A stretch of DNA of 64,000 bases from Talpa occidentalis. Its lineage: Eukaryota; Chordata; Mammalia; Eulipotyphla; Talpidae. The position numbers and the translations under genes are program-made. The DNA lies in NCBI RefSeq assembly GCF_014898055.3, contig NW_023601104.1, positions 71,283,106 to 71,347,105 on the forward strand, in the 5' to 3' direction. The notes beneath the pieces were generated by a model. That model did no database searches. It was given only the letters and a program-made list of their open reading frames with translations, and was not told where the DNA came from. Below are positions 1 to 11,510 of this stretch, in pieces (positions within the stretch are counted from its first letter, which is position 1; the number at the start of each line of letters is the position of its first letter).

Positions 1-1
1 G

Positions 2-1279
2 ACAGTAAAACTCCCAGACCCAGGGGACCCGCAGCTGCCGGAAGACCCAGAGTATAGTGCTATGGACTTTGACTACATACAGTCTCTACCGGGTGCTTTT
101 TCTTTGGGACACTGGTGGTACACCCAAGAAACTAAGGCCATCTTGCCAGCACACTTGGCCACTGATCTCATTCAGCGCTTGCACCGAGCCACGCATTTGG
201 GAGAGAGAAAAATTCTAACTCTAATCAGGCAATGGAACCTCCATGTCCGGGACGCAACCTGTACCGTGCGACAAGTAGTGGCATCCTGCCAGTCGTGTGC
301 CATGGTAAACGCCACCAAGACAACCGGTGAACCAGGAATGAGGCCGCGAGGAACGCGCCCGGGGGTCCATTGGGAAATAGACTTCACCGAGGTAAGACCA
401 GGTAAATTTGGCTATCGATACCTGCTGGTCCTGGTGGACACGTTTTCCGGATGGCCGGAGGCGTTCCCGACAAGAGGTGAGTCAGCTCGAGTGGTAGCCA
501 AAATCCTGTTGGAAAACATTTTTCCTAGATTTGGGTTTCCAGTGACCATTGGGTCAGACAATGGACCAGCCTTTGTCTCTCAGGTATCGAAATCTGTGGC
601 TTCTGCCCTGGGAGCAGAGTGGAAGCTCCATTGTGCCTATCGGCCCCAGAGTTCAGGGCAGGTGGAGAGAATGAACAGAACTTTAAAAGAAACTTTAACT
701 AAATTAACTTTAGAGTCTGGCGGGGACTGGGTGACTCTCCTTCCCTATGCCCTCTTCCGGGCTCGCAATTCCCCTTATCGTCTGGGTCTGTCTCCGTTCG
801 AGATTATCTATGGAACCGCCCCCAACCACACCGCACGGTGCGCAGTTAGCTTGTGATTTGCCTTCTGATTGTGAACTTTTTCTTTCTGTGTGGGCTGTAC
901 AGCAGGCTCACCAGGAGGTCTGGCCCCGCCTCAGAGCGCTCTATGAAGGGGAGGACCTTCTCAGACAGCCCACAAATTTCAGCCTGGAGATCTTGTCCTT
1001 GTCCGCCGACACAAGACCGACGGTCGTGGCCTCCAGCCCCGGTGGAAGGGTCCCTACATCGTCCTCCTGACCACACCCACCGCACTCAAAGTGGACGGCA
1101 TCGCGGCCTGGGTTCATCACTCACACGTCAAGACGGCACCAACTGACGACTCCCAGCTGCAGTGGCGAGCCCGGAAGCATCCCACCAATCCACTCAAGCT
1201 GACTCTTCAGGCGCTCCCGGCTACAACCCATCGCTCCCAGACCACTGCCCACGCCGTGAAAAATGACACCAAACTGTAA
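2..1279 (+). pseudogene. pol: Retroviral pol 3' end: integrase, two frameshifts
   Basis: C-terminal part of a gammaretroviral Pol, frame open from the window edge. Numbering residues from the methionine at 62, the zinc-binding HHCC site is complete (H41, H45, C76, C79). The DDE catalytic triad is also complete (D107, D166, E202, with the family's 35-residue spacing between the last two). The C-terminal domain keeps the Gly-Pro-Tyr motif at 1049-1057, typical of gammaretroviral and GPY/F integrases. Two compensating frameshifts break the gene. The original frame ends at a TGA at 854-856, and similarity passes to another frame between about 815 and 856. It then returns near 972-979 and runs to the TAA at 1277-1279. 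The enzyme inserts viral DNA into host chromosomes. This copy could not make a full protein as read. Confidence 0.93.
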
Positions 1280-2993
1280 TGTTGGCTACCTACTGTCCTT
1301 CCTTTGTTTTCTCCTTGTCGGGGCTGACTGGGATCCCTGCCGACGGTGCATCACCGAAGGCATATTCGGTCATATTCAGAGCAAGTGCTATGTTAGTAAG
1401 CGTGCTTGCAGCCTTAAGGGAGTTCCTCTGTTTGTGGCGACCCTGATTAAGGGCACCACCCATGGATGTCCAGGTACAGTGGGAAGGGTGGTCTGTTGGA
1501 AGCGTTTAAATCAAATGCCGCCTAAAAATGAAAGTTGCAATCACTGTAAAGAGGGGGGGAGTTTTTCAGCCTATACCTTTGTTCATTCACAGTGCTATGA
1601 AAGGTCTACTGTTTATCAGTGCACAGAGTCCAATCAAACTTTCTGGACTGGTATATCCTTAGGAAATAACGCGGGATATGTATGCCCTGTCAAAGCAGGA
1701 AAACCTTTTGTTGGACTCTGCAAACCCACTGGGGGATGACAGATGGTGGGGGTGTGCAAGACCACGCACGAAAGCAGGAAGTTCAGAGGGTTTTTGAACA
1801 AGTTGCCCAAACACAGGATCGGTGGTTCAAGCCGATACACATCCCAGGCCCGGTGGGTTCCCTTAAATTGGAAAAGACAGTACAGGCCATGTTAGACTCA
1901 GCCCTACAATTTTTAAACAAGACCAACCCAACCCTGGCCAGCGATTGCTGGTTATGTCTAAGAGAAGGACCCCCCCGTTACACAGCGATCCCTGCTGTGT
2001 ACAACTGGATTAATTGGACAAACCTAAAGGGCCCAACCCATACGTGTAACCAGACCTTGCCCATCAATAATGTCAAGCTCTCCCAACAGTTGCTCAGATG
2101 CCATGCCTTAGTCACAATGGGACCTTAAGAGTGGGTCAAGTAATAAGGTACTCTGCAGTTCAGTAGTCAGTGCAACTAAGGCGCCCAGTTTTAATGGCTC
2201 TGCCTCTATGTGCCCGCCGGCACTGGGCACTATTTTCTTCTGTGGCACCACAGCCTACCCCGTACTCCCTGCTAACTGGTCGGGCTTGTGCATTTTAACA
2301 TATCTCATGCCCGATGTGGGAGTGGTCCCAGGCAACCAAAGCCTTCCCATACAGCTCATCCAGTCTGTGCCTGCCGGACATAAGCGGGCCATAATTACCC
2401 CACTACTGCTCGGCCTGGGGTGGCAGCCGGAGTGGGGACCGGAGTTGCTGGAATTGGGACCTCTGTTAACCTTTACCAAAAATTTCAGCTCAGCTGGTGG
2501 GGACATTGGGCGGCTAGCAGATACAACCTTAGAGTTACAGTCTCAGTTAGACTCTTTGGCCGCGGTGGTCCTGCAAAACCGCCGCGGGCTAGATCTTCTC
2601 ACAGCAAAGGAAGGAGGCATCTGTCTCTACCTGCGGGAAGAATGTTGCTTCTATGCTAACAAGTCAGGAATAGTTAGAAATAAAATTAAGCAATTACAAG
2701 AGGAACTAGAACACCGGAGAAAAAAACTAGAAGACAACAATGCATTTCTTTGGGAAGGCTTAGGAGGATGGCTGCCCTATCTCTTGCCTCTTCTGGGCCC
2801 AGTCGTTACCCTCTTCTTAATTCTGTCTATCGGGCCCTGTGTCATTAATCGACTCGTGGCCTTTATTAAACAACGGGTAAACACGGTCCAGTTAATGGTG
2901 CTGCGCTCCCAATATGCCCCCTTACGCCAATATAACTCTCCCCAACAACCCCTAAAACAGGACCCCTCCCAATACATAGAAGTGGAGCCCTGA
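1263..2993 (+). pseudogene. env: Retroviral env, RDR-group-like, two frameshifts
   Basis: Envelope glycoprotein gene. The ATG at 1263 overlaps the pol end by 17 bases in another frame and opens a hydrophobic signal peptide. The surface part has many cysteines, a TDGGGVQDHAR stretch at 1739-1771 resembling the receptor-site motif of RDR-interference-group envelopes, and the CxxC motif (CWLC, 1946-1957) of gammaretroviral surface subunits. The transmembrane part has a cleavage-like GHKR at 2376-2387 (no arginine at the first position), an immunosuppressive-type segment from 2571, CX6CC at 2622-2648 and a membrane span around 2769-2863. The frame is lost at 1725-1739, where a TGA closes the first frame in a G run, and again at 2112-2126. 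The remainder is open, and the frame carrying the transmembrane part is open from 2112 to 2993. Mature envelope acts at the virion surface in entry. This copy is broken. Confidence 0.92.
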
Positions 2994-3322
2994 CTGTTTC
3001 CCCTCATCGCCCACTTTCAGCAGGAAGCAGTTACTACCTCAGCTAAGCTTGGTTCCACATATACAGCAATTCACATTTGAAAAGATACATTCAAAATCCT
3101 TTAATCAGATTGCTGTGAAGTGTACCTGCCTTATCTGGGTGTTAACATGCCTGTGATTATAGATATGAACATATCCTTTATTTAAAATGGATTTGGTATA
3201 GCCTGAATATTCTTGATTATGAAGATTATTTAAATTTTTTCGTATTTATTTGTTCATGTAGATGAAGGTGTTTACCTTGTGGTCTAAAATTTGGGAGGAA
3301 AGCTTTTATGAGAAATTATAAC
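2994..3322. other. Proviral 3' junction and A+T-rich flank
   Basis: About 50 bases after the env stop may still be viral. From roughly 3050 the sequence becomes ordinary A+T-rich DNA. No LTR, polyadenylation signal of LTR type or target duplication is visible, so the exact breakpoint cannot be fixed. Confidence 0.5.
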
Positions 3323-3336
3323 ATTTTCATTTCTTT

Positions 3337-3583
3337 TCTTTTAAAGATTTATTTATGCATAAAAGAACTGGGGTACAGGCCAGAGTTGTGGTGGGTGAGA
3401 GTGGAGAGCAGAACAGGCAGATCAACTGAAATACACTGCTGAGGGGAGCAGTGGGTGAGACAGGAGAGGTCTGCTACGCTGTGTGGGCCAGCTCCCTGGC
3501 CGGGGATCAAACTGGAGCTGTAGGGGCTGTGGACAGCTTTGTAGTGCTGTGCTTAACCCCTTGTGGCACCAGGGAGGCCCAAA
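3337..3583 (-). mobile_element. tRNA-derived SINE (minus)
   Basis: Full-length copy read from its A-tail end (poly-T then TTTATGCAT) to its head, GGGAGGCCC. A 14-bp target duplication, ATTTTCATTTCTTT, lies at 3323-3336 and 3584-3597. Confidence 0.93.
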
Positions 3584-3597
3584 ATTTTCATTTCTTT

Positions 3598-4674
3598 CTT
3601 CCACTAAACAAAACAGGATAATGGGAAGCACCCTGGCTTCACAGTAAACCAGGGGTGGGCCACAGAATATACAAGAAAGTGTAAAGTGTATGAGGAATTG
3701 AGGCCACTGCTTAGAAAGTTATTCCCAGGATTTTACTTAAACTATATGGATTGTTCATAATTGTGGTTCTCCCCCTTTTTATCCCCCAGGGAATGGTGAC
3801 TTGACAAGAGGTACATGTTAAACCACTTGTTCTTTTGTTGACTACTTGTGTCTGCTTTGTGGATGGCTATTGTTTTCCAGGATCTTAAGCGCCTGGATTA
3901 GGACAGTTAAACCTTTCGTTGTCTTGGAAAGTATAATCTTCCTATTCATTCTGCTTTTCTGGCTTATTTGCTTCCTTCTCTTCCTCACTTCCTTCCTTAC
4001 TTTAATTTACAAGTCACTTGCATCTATTAGATAGCCATTCTTCAAAGCATCCAACATTTATTTCATTAAAATTTTTAAATGGAATTTCTTTTTTTAAATT
4101 GAAATATATTTGACATATAACATTGTATAAATTTCTTTTTGCTGTACAAAAATACAAATTTTTTAAAAATGCTTTTAGAACTGGAGATTGCCTTTTCCTA
4201 GAATTGGAGATTGCCTTTTCCTAGAGTATTTCTTCCAGTGGGGGCCCCCCCACCCCCATTAGTAGAACAGATCCCACAATGGCGCTGGAGCGCTCAGCAA
4301 CCCCTCCCCCACCTCTCTACTGCCTCACTCCCACCCTCCCGGCTCTGTAGGCCTCTTTTGTTGTTGGGAGCTAACAAAGTACTGTAATTTGCCGGATTTT
4401 GCTGGCAGAGGACAGGCTAAAGGGTTCCCAGAAGAATTTCTGTCACCTGCCTAAGCTCCCAACCCTCAAAAATTGCCGTAAATTAACTAGTTTCTTTTGT
4501 CTTGGGTATAACTGGAACTTCAAAGTTTGAGAACGTCGTTCAAAAGGAAGATGTTTATTTTTATTTATTTATTTATTTATTTGGGTATAAGCTACCAGTC
4601 TGTGGGGCTTGGTTACAGCAGTGCTAGGTGTTGTGTGGAAATATAACCATGATGTAATAAAGCGTGATTTTTTC
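3598..4674. other. No gene seen; A+T-rich with short repeats
   Basis: Unrecognised sequence with a short ATTTA-rich simple repeat near 4560-4582 and a small L1-like piece around 4085-4165. A 62-codon open frame at 3846 is leucine/phenylalanine-rich by composition and has no supporting features. Confidence 0.4.
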
Positions 4675-5230
4675 TTCTAAAAATGAGATATAATTGATAT
4701 ATAACAAACTATTAGTTTCAGGTGTGCAGCATAATGATTCAATATATGTATACTTTGTTAAATGGTCACAGTAAGTCTAGTTAACATCCATCAATACACA
4801 CAATTAAAATTATTTTTTTGTGATGAGAAATTTTAAGATTTACTTTCTTAGCAACTTTCAAATATCCAACACAGTATTATTGAATATAATTTACTTAGCA
4901 TAGTCACCATACTCTATATTTTATCCTCAGTTCTTGAAATTGCAAGTTTGTACCTTTTGACCACCTTTGATTATATCACTCCCTTTCACCCCAGTTCTGA
5001 TAAGCACCAATTTATTTTCTATATCAATGACTTAAATTTTTGTTGTTGAAGATGATGTGTTGTTTCGATTTTACATATTAGTGACGTCATACAGTGTTGG
5101 TCTTTATCTGATTTAGTTCCTCAAGGCCATCCATGTTGTCACAAATGGCAAGATTTCCTTCTTTATATGACTAAATAATATTTCACTGTATAGCCCACTG
5201 TGATATGTATGTGTATCCATTATGAAATAT
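4675..5230 (-). mobile_element. Old L1 (LINE-1) fragment, minus strand
   Basis: Resembles the antisense of the L1 ORF2 end and 3' UTR as seen in old mammalian L1s: the block through 'cttagcatagtcacc' and the 'ccatccatgttgtcacaaat' segment near 5130. Diverged, no target duplication found. Confidence 0.7.
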
Positions 5231-8200
5231 GTATACATAAGTGTATATGTATTTCTATGCCTCACATTCTTTTTTTGTTTTTTAATTTAATTTTCTTTTT
5301 TATGTATTTTTACATCATTTTTCATTTTTGCACATTGTATGCATTGTCAGAAAGATGTTTATTTTTAGAGGAGGAAATATTTTGAGTTCATTTGCTTTTT
5401 TAGGAAATAAAAATTATGGGATTTTGAGTGAGTAATCTCAGAGCAAAAACAAAATCTTGCTGAAAGAATGATCAGTCTAAAGATTTTGAAGATAAGCTGC
5501 TTTTTGCTTTTTAATATTTGCTTAGTCAAAATTACTGTTGCCATGATTATTCTGAAATTGTCATTTCCTTTTCATGTCTTACCATATAAAATTGATTTAA
5601 AGATATAGAAAATAAAAATGTCAAATGGGGAAAGTGTTTAAAGACCTTTTGTTAGTGCAGAGGACGTGGTGTTAATACCAGGAGACAGGCAAGAGTTCTT
5701 AGAGATAGTATCATCCAAATTAATTGTTATCTTTATTACAGATAGCATGAATAAACAGAACTCTTCAAGTCTTTGATTTTTAAAGAACACTGATTTCACT
5801 TTGGAGAAGTAGTTTTTATCATATGAGCCCCAGCTTCATAGGACTCATTACACATTAATATGTATCATGTGATATAGATAAAAATTAAAGATGGGGTTAG
5901 CAGCACAGACCTCCCCATAGAATCTTTGTGAGCTGAACCCCAAACGCTTTACAGATACAAAGATCTATTTAAAGGATTGCAATAACAATGACAATATTTT
6001 AGGGCTTTTTTCCAATGCTCTCACTTCCTTCTTCTATCGGGAAGTTGAGCTGGGGGTGGAGGAGGTGCGTGTTGTTCCTGGACCAGTGCACTCAAACTGT
6101 CGCCTGCTTTTGTGGAATCACAGACCTTTATGGTACCTTGCACAATGGGATTGGTGAAGTGAAAGTATTTGGATTGATTTAGACCAACAGAATAGACAAA
6201 AAAAATCTTGGGTGAGTTAAAAAATACTCATCAGTAGCAGCCAGAACCTGGGGGAATAAATCCCTTATATCTTCAATAATAACAAATGAAATATTCAAAA
6301 TATTAATATTTACAGTAAATTGTTTTTTCTTTCTTTTTTTTTTTTTTGGCATGAATCTTTCAGCAGGTGTATTTGAGGGACTAATAGGGTGTCTCCAAGG
6401 TGATGCTCAGCTGCTGAGGGGGAGGAGCCACTGATACCCTCCCAGGGCCCCAGTGCTCACAAATCATGTCAGAAAACTCAGGACATAAGAGGGTCTCTGG
6501 CCAAAATGCCTGTTAGGGGTGTATCTTAGAAGATCCCTCTGTTCACTTTTCTATGCTCTAGGTAGTTGTATTGACCAGGATTATCCCAGTGATTCTGGTT
6601 TAAATTATGATGGGCCTTATGGTTGTAACTTTTTTCCTGAACCAATCTCAAGTGTTTGCTGTGGGTTGACCTTGCAAATCTAAAATGTCTCATTTTTGAG
6701 CAGTCCTTCTCACAAATAGGATTTATAAGGAATTCGCAGAGAAGGATCTGGACTCTACAAATTCTCCCCCTGTGAATACTTTTGGGTAGACTCTGAGCCC
6801 TAAGGACTTCAAGTAGACTAAGGCGTGATCCCATTCACATCTCCGAGGTGGTTCCTGAAGGCTTGATGCACTGGAGTCCAACTCCAGATAATGCAAGTTC
6901 CTGCTTGGACCTTGGAGAATCAAGTTCCCAAAGCTCCAGTACTGGAGGTCCTCAAGAGAAATACATTTCATTATAATTTCAATAATAGCATATTCTTTCT
7001 TTGTTTTTAATTCCAGTGACTATGTTTAATGAAGGTGCATAGGGTTTGGCTTAAGTTAACTACTTAAAGCTTATATAATTGCAATAGTGAATGCCATAGT
7101 ATTTCTTAACTAAAATGTAAAACGTGTTCCTTGTGGCTGCTTTAGTAATCATCTTTTATGGTCAAAGAAACAGGTAATGCAGATTTGTCCAGGTCTCTCA
7201 GTGAGGCTTCAAAGAGTAGGAGATATTAGAACCCCTCTCCCTGGATTGCCCAGTCTGTTATTTAGTCTAGCAAACCTGCTACTGAGGATTAACATCCACT
7301 TAGAGCCAGAAATAGACCAATTGAGACCTAAATCAATTTTGATCATTGGTCTCTAAGGATAAAAGGAAGAGGGATGTATTAATTTGCTGGGCAATTGATA
7401 TTCCCTTAGGATAAGAGAAAAACAAAACCAAAATTGTCAGTCATCAAAAATGGCACAGTAAATTATGTTTGGGTTTGGAAAACCTCCAGTCCTATAAATA
7501 GATTATGGGGAACCCTCAGGGAGATGAAAAAAAAATGCATCATGACTATTTTCATATGTAAAAATAGCAAACCCATGCAGCTTGAAGAATAAAGTGGGAG
7601 GACTGAAGTCAAATAGGTACTGTGATTCATGAGTAAAACTTTGTTATTAAAGTTTATTACCACTCAATTGCCAAGAACTGGCAAGTTTAGAAATGATAGG
7701 TCAAAAGATTGGCAATAGAACTTTTGGGAACAATCTGTACAAATTTGGAGTTTTCTGAGTTTCCATCTTTCCTGCTGAGAGGTGGTTGACTGGGTTACCT
7801 ACATTCTTACTCTGCCTTTGTGGAGATTAAAGAAACTGATGATGGAAATAGGAACCATTGGCTACATTTTAATATCATGATTGAAACAATTACAGATCCA
7901 CCTGGTATAAAGTTCAATTTTCTAGGCATATCAGGGTGTTTTTAACAGCCACTTAGTGGGGCTTGCTGTTTGCCATTGGTATTTGGGATCAGAGGCATAC
8001 TTTATTTTTCATAAGGAATTTATATTTTCCTCTGTATGTCTTCCTTTGTCTTCTGATTCTGGATCTACCTCCTTTTTTTTCTTATTTCCCCAACGATGCC
8101 ACTTTATGTCAAGGTATGGCTTTCTGCATTTTATTGCTGGGCTGTTTGAATTGGCACACAGGTCTTTGGATGGTGAGTGGATGGGTGAATAGGAAATGAT

Positions 8201-9566
8201 ACATGTGGGAACCTGAGGGGGTCTGTCTGCCTTGGGGACCAGCATGTCTCATTGGTCTGCACCAGGTACACCCAAACTACCTGAGGGGGTCTTTGAGCCC
8301 AGCAGCAGGCCTGTTGTGGGGGCAACCAATTCCCTTTCTGGTGGGGCTGGTGCGGGTTGGCTGGTTGTCAAGTCGGTTAGTATCTCTTATTTAGGGCTAC
8401 ACAGAATCAAGGTAACCATTAGCTGACAACTATTCTTGAATTTCTGATCTTCCAGCTTTTGCCCCATTTTAATACAACGATCAATAAGATTTAGGCATAA
8501 TCCTTAGATATTTGACCCAGCCAGGAGTAGTGGATGTTTCTAGCTTCAGACTGAGGAATTTGAGATCCTTTCAACAGGACCTTTGGGTCTTCACTTATAT
8601 AGAAGTAATAGAAATGGAGAAAGAATGCTCTTGTTGTTCATTGAGGGAAGGAATGAAGTAAAAGAAGTCTGTTTTGTACCTAAAAGATGCTGAGGAGTTT
8701 GAAGAGTCATATTGTCTCATAAACCATGAAGACCATGATGCGAATAACTGAGTCAGGGTTAATTTGTCTCAATAAGGAAAGATGTTGAGAAGGCTCCCTT
8801 CATGCAAGTTTTATCAGAAGATTAATTTTAACATTTTTTTTTTATTGTTGCAAATAGTCTCTATCTGGCAGGGGAAGGAGAACCAGCACTTCTAAAAATT
8901 AATTCTGTGAATGTCCTAACCCCACAGTCAGAGCCCCCTGAATGCTGAACAGGGGAAGGAGATGCAGAAACTCAGAGACCCAGGCCACAAATCCCATGAA
9001 GAGCTTGAAGAGTCCACAAAGGATCTCCACGTCCTGAATTTCTAACAGGTTATATAAATAGTCTGTAAGCTTTCCTTTCTTTTATGAAAGTCTACCAGAG
9101 GGCTAGTGTATCCAAGAAAGGAAGCTGGGAAGATAGAAAAGCCCATTTGACAGACTGTTAATTTTGTATAGCTAGCAAAGTGAGAGTGATAATGTGTAAC
9201 TCCACTGATAAACCAAAGGGCTTCCAGAAGTTCATCTTCCAAGGTCTGAGACAAAGAAGGAAAATTAAATTTATTCAGATAAATAAGCAACAGAAGACAA
9301 AACTATTTCTTTAGTTTGCCACAGATAACCTATTTTGCGAATGCTTCAGATTAAATTTTTCAGTTAGTCTGAAAAAGCAGCATGGAAGAATTCAAAAATT
9401 AACAAAGGTTCTCGTGGGGGTTCTTTAGGGCTGTGGTATCAACCAGCAAAGGTTATTACAGGGTCACCAAAAATTAATGCCTTAAACAACTGAATTTAGG
9501 TTTATAATAATTATTTTTACTAACCACATATCATATTCTTAAAGGAAAACTTTCTTATTAGAATAA
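5231..9566. other. 4.3 kb without a recognisable gene
   Basis: A+T-rich sequence with no SINE and no convincing exon. Open frames here (longest 102 codons, minus strand, 6526-6834) lack domains and splice-site support. The 6340-9500 stretch has the look of eroded retroelement interior, but I could not assign a family. A short poly-T run lies near 6333-6347. Confidence 0.4.
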
Positions 9567-9582
9567 CAATCTTCTAAATTTC

Positions 9583-9859
9583 CTTTTTTTAAAAAAAGAG
9601 ATTTTTTTAATTTATGCATTCAAGAGCTGGGGTGCAGGCCAGAGGTGTGGGGAATGAGAGGATTCACCAAAGAGTGCAGGGAGCAGAACAGGCAGATTGA
9701 CTGAAGTACACTGCTGAGGGGAGCAGCAGGCGAGTCAGGAGAGGTCTGCTGCACCATGTGGGTTGTTCCCTGGCAGGCTGGGGATCAAACTCGTACTGCA
9801 GAGGCTGCGAACAGCTTCATAGGTTGCATCTTAACCCCTGTGCCACCAGCGATGCCCCC
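9583..9859 (-). mobile_element. tRNA-derived SINE (minus)
   Basis: SINE body in reverse, from an A/T-rich tail to a slightly mutated head. A 16-bp target duplication, CAATCTTCTAAATTTC, lies at 9567-9582 and 9860-9875. Confidence 0.93.
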
Positions 9860-10024
9860 CAATCTTCTAAATTTCATGTATTTTATTTCAATTGATGGAA
9901 ATGGTATGGCAACCATTGACTTTAAGAGATTTTTACAAAAACAGTGTGTTATATATTTTTCATTCAGAAGATGCATTAGCAATAATGCTTAAAGATTTTG
10001 AATAAGAATTCTGTAAGTCAGATT

Positions 10025-10930
10025 ACTCTAATAATTTTTTTTAATCATGGTAAAATATAAACACAATTTACCATTTTATCTAAATTTAATGGTACAATTT
10101 AGTGGCATTAAGCAGAGTCACATGGCTGTACAACCATTACCACTATTGTACATATATACATGTGTTACAACATTATTGATGCTAGTTCTCATACTGTAAA
10201 TTACATACTATGACTTACTTATTTTATAGCTGGAAGCTTCTAGCTTTTGATCCCCCTTTTTACTCATTTTGTCCACCCCCTTTTCTTTGGCAATGACCAA
10301 TTTTTCTCTGTATCTGTGAGTTCTGTTTTGCTGTGCTTTTTAGATTTCACATATAAATGAAGGCATGGTATTTGTTTTTCTATGACTTACTTCGATTTGC
10401 ACAATATCTAACATAACAATTTTTATTTTTGTACTTTACCTTCTTCTTTTGTCTGTATGTATACATATTTATATAGTTACATTCCTATTGAACACAATCA
10501 TTTTGTTTATCTTAGTATTTTTAATATTTTCCAGACTTACAGTGATTTTGCATTGGTTATAAGCATCTCTTTTCATGTTGACTTACCAAAATTTGCAAGG
10601 GATTCCAATGTTGTTGGGTATCCATCTGTATGTATATATTTTTGTTTCTGCTTTATTAAATTAAAAGGATAAATTCTAAAGAATGGGATTATGGAGTCAA
10701 ATTGTATGAGCCCTCTTATGATTCAAGCTGCATATCACCATATTGATTTCCAAAAGGACTACTGTGTATATAGTGTTGAGGAATGTCAATTTCTTTGTCA
10801 AGGTGAACATTTTTGCATGTGTTTGTTTAGTGCTTGTGTTTCCTCTTGTGTGAATTTTCTGATCATATGTGTCAGAATTTGCTTTGCTTTTTAGAGGAAA
10901 CTTTTTATACTTTTATAAACTTTTTAATAA
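10025..10930 (-). mobile_element. Old L1 fragment, minus strand
   Basis: Begins with the L1 3' UTR-type antisense text around 'aatttaccattttatc' and continues through pieces matching antisense L1 ORF2 ends (10560-10790). Strongly diverged with frequent stops. Confidence 0.65.
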
Positions 10931-11180
10931 ACTTTTTATAAACTTTTTTTGAATTACCTATAATCTGTTGACAAATCTGTTTCTTATCTCTTGTTTCTTT
11001 ATGGGCTATTACTATAAAAGAAGAAAATGATCCTTTGTGCCAAGAGATGTAACAGATTACTGTTTCTAAATTTATTCCTCAATGGATCCAAATTAATTCC
11101 TCCATGGATTTAATCTACCACACCAAGGAACCTGTTGCTTCTTTCTGTGCCAGTGTCCAGTGGTTAAGACACTATTTATT

Positions 11181-11495
11181 GGGCCTCCCCGGTGGCGCAG
11201 CGGTTGAGCGCTGGGTTGCGAGGCTGCCCGCGGCCTCTGCGGCGCCGGTTCGATCCCCGGCTGCTCCCCGGCCACCGGAGGAGGATCCCACATGGTGCGC
11301 AGACCTCTCCTGCCACCCGCTGCTCCCCTCAGCAGTGTACTTCGCTCCTTCTGCCTGCTCTGCTCCCCGCTCTGGCTCTGGTGAATTCTCTCACCCTCCC
11401 GCACTTCTGACTGTGCCCAGTGCATGTATAAACAAAACAAACAAACAAATATAATAAATAAATAAATAAAAACATGCCTCTATAAAAAAAAAAAA
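11181..11495 (+). mobile_element. tRNA-derived SINE, young G+C-rich subfamily (plus)
   Basis: Best-preserved type of copy. Head GGGCCTCCCC; RNA polymerase III A box TGGCGCAGCGG at 11193-11203 and B box GGTTCGATCCC at 11247-11257, both perfect to the tRNA consensus. Tail is AAAC/AAAT-rich. A 15-bp target duplication, AAGACACTATTTATT, lies at 11166-11180 and 11496-11510. Confidence 0.96.
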
Positions 11496-11510
11496 AAGAC
11501 ACTATTTATT

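Larger units (their letters stand above)
1..3050 (+). mobile_element. Endogenous gammaretrovirus, 3' part (pol end + env), truncated
   Basis: A proviral fragment running off the left edge of the window. Visible in order are the pol integrase region and an env gene that starts inside the end of pol, the normal arrangement for a simple gammaretrovirus. The coding part ends at the env stop near 2993. Only some 50-60 bases of possibly viral sequence follow before ordinary A+T-rich flank begins. I see no polypurine tract and no LTR with TG...CA ends there, so the 3' end looks deleted. The segment is G+C- and CpG-richer than its flank. That fits a fairly recent insertion, but this is inference. Confidence 0.93.

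Noticed and set aside
5081..5098. Perfect TGACGTCA (CRE-like) site
   Set aside because: It lies within an old L1 fragment with no nearby gene start, so it is likely chance.
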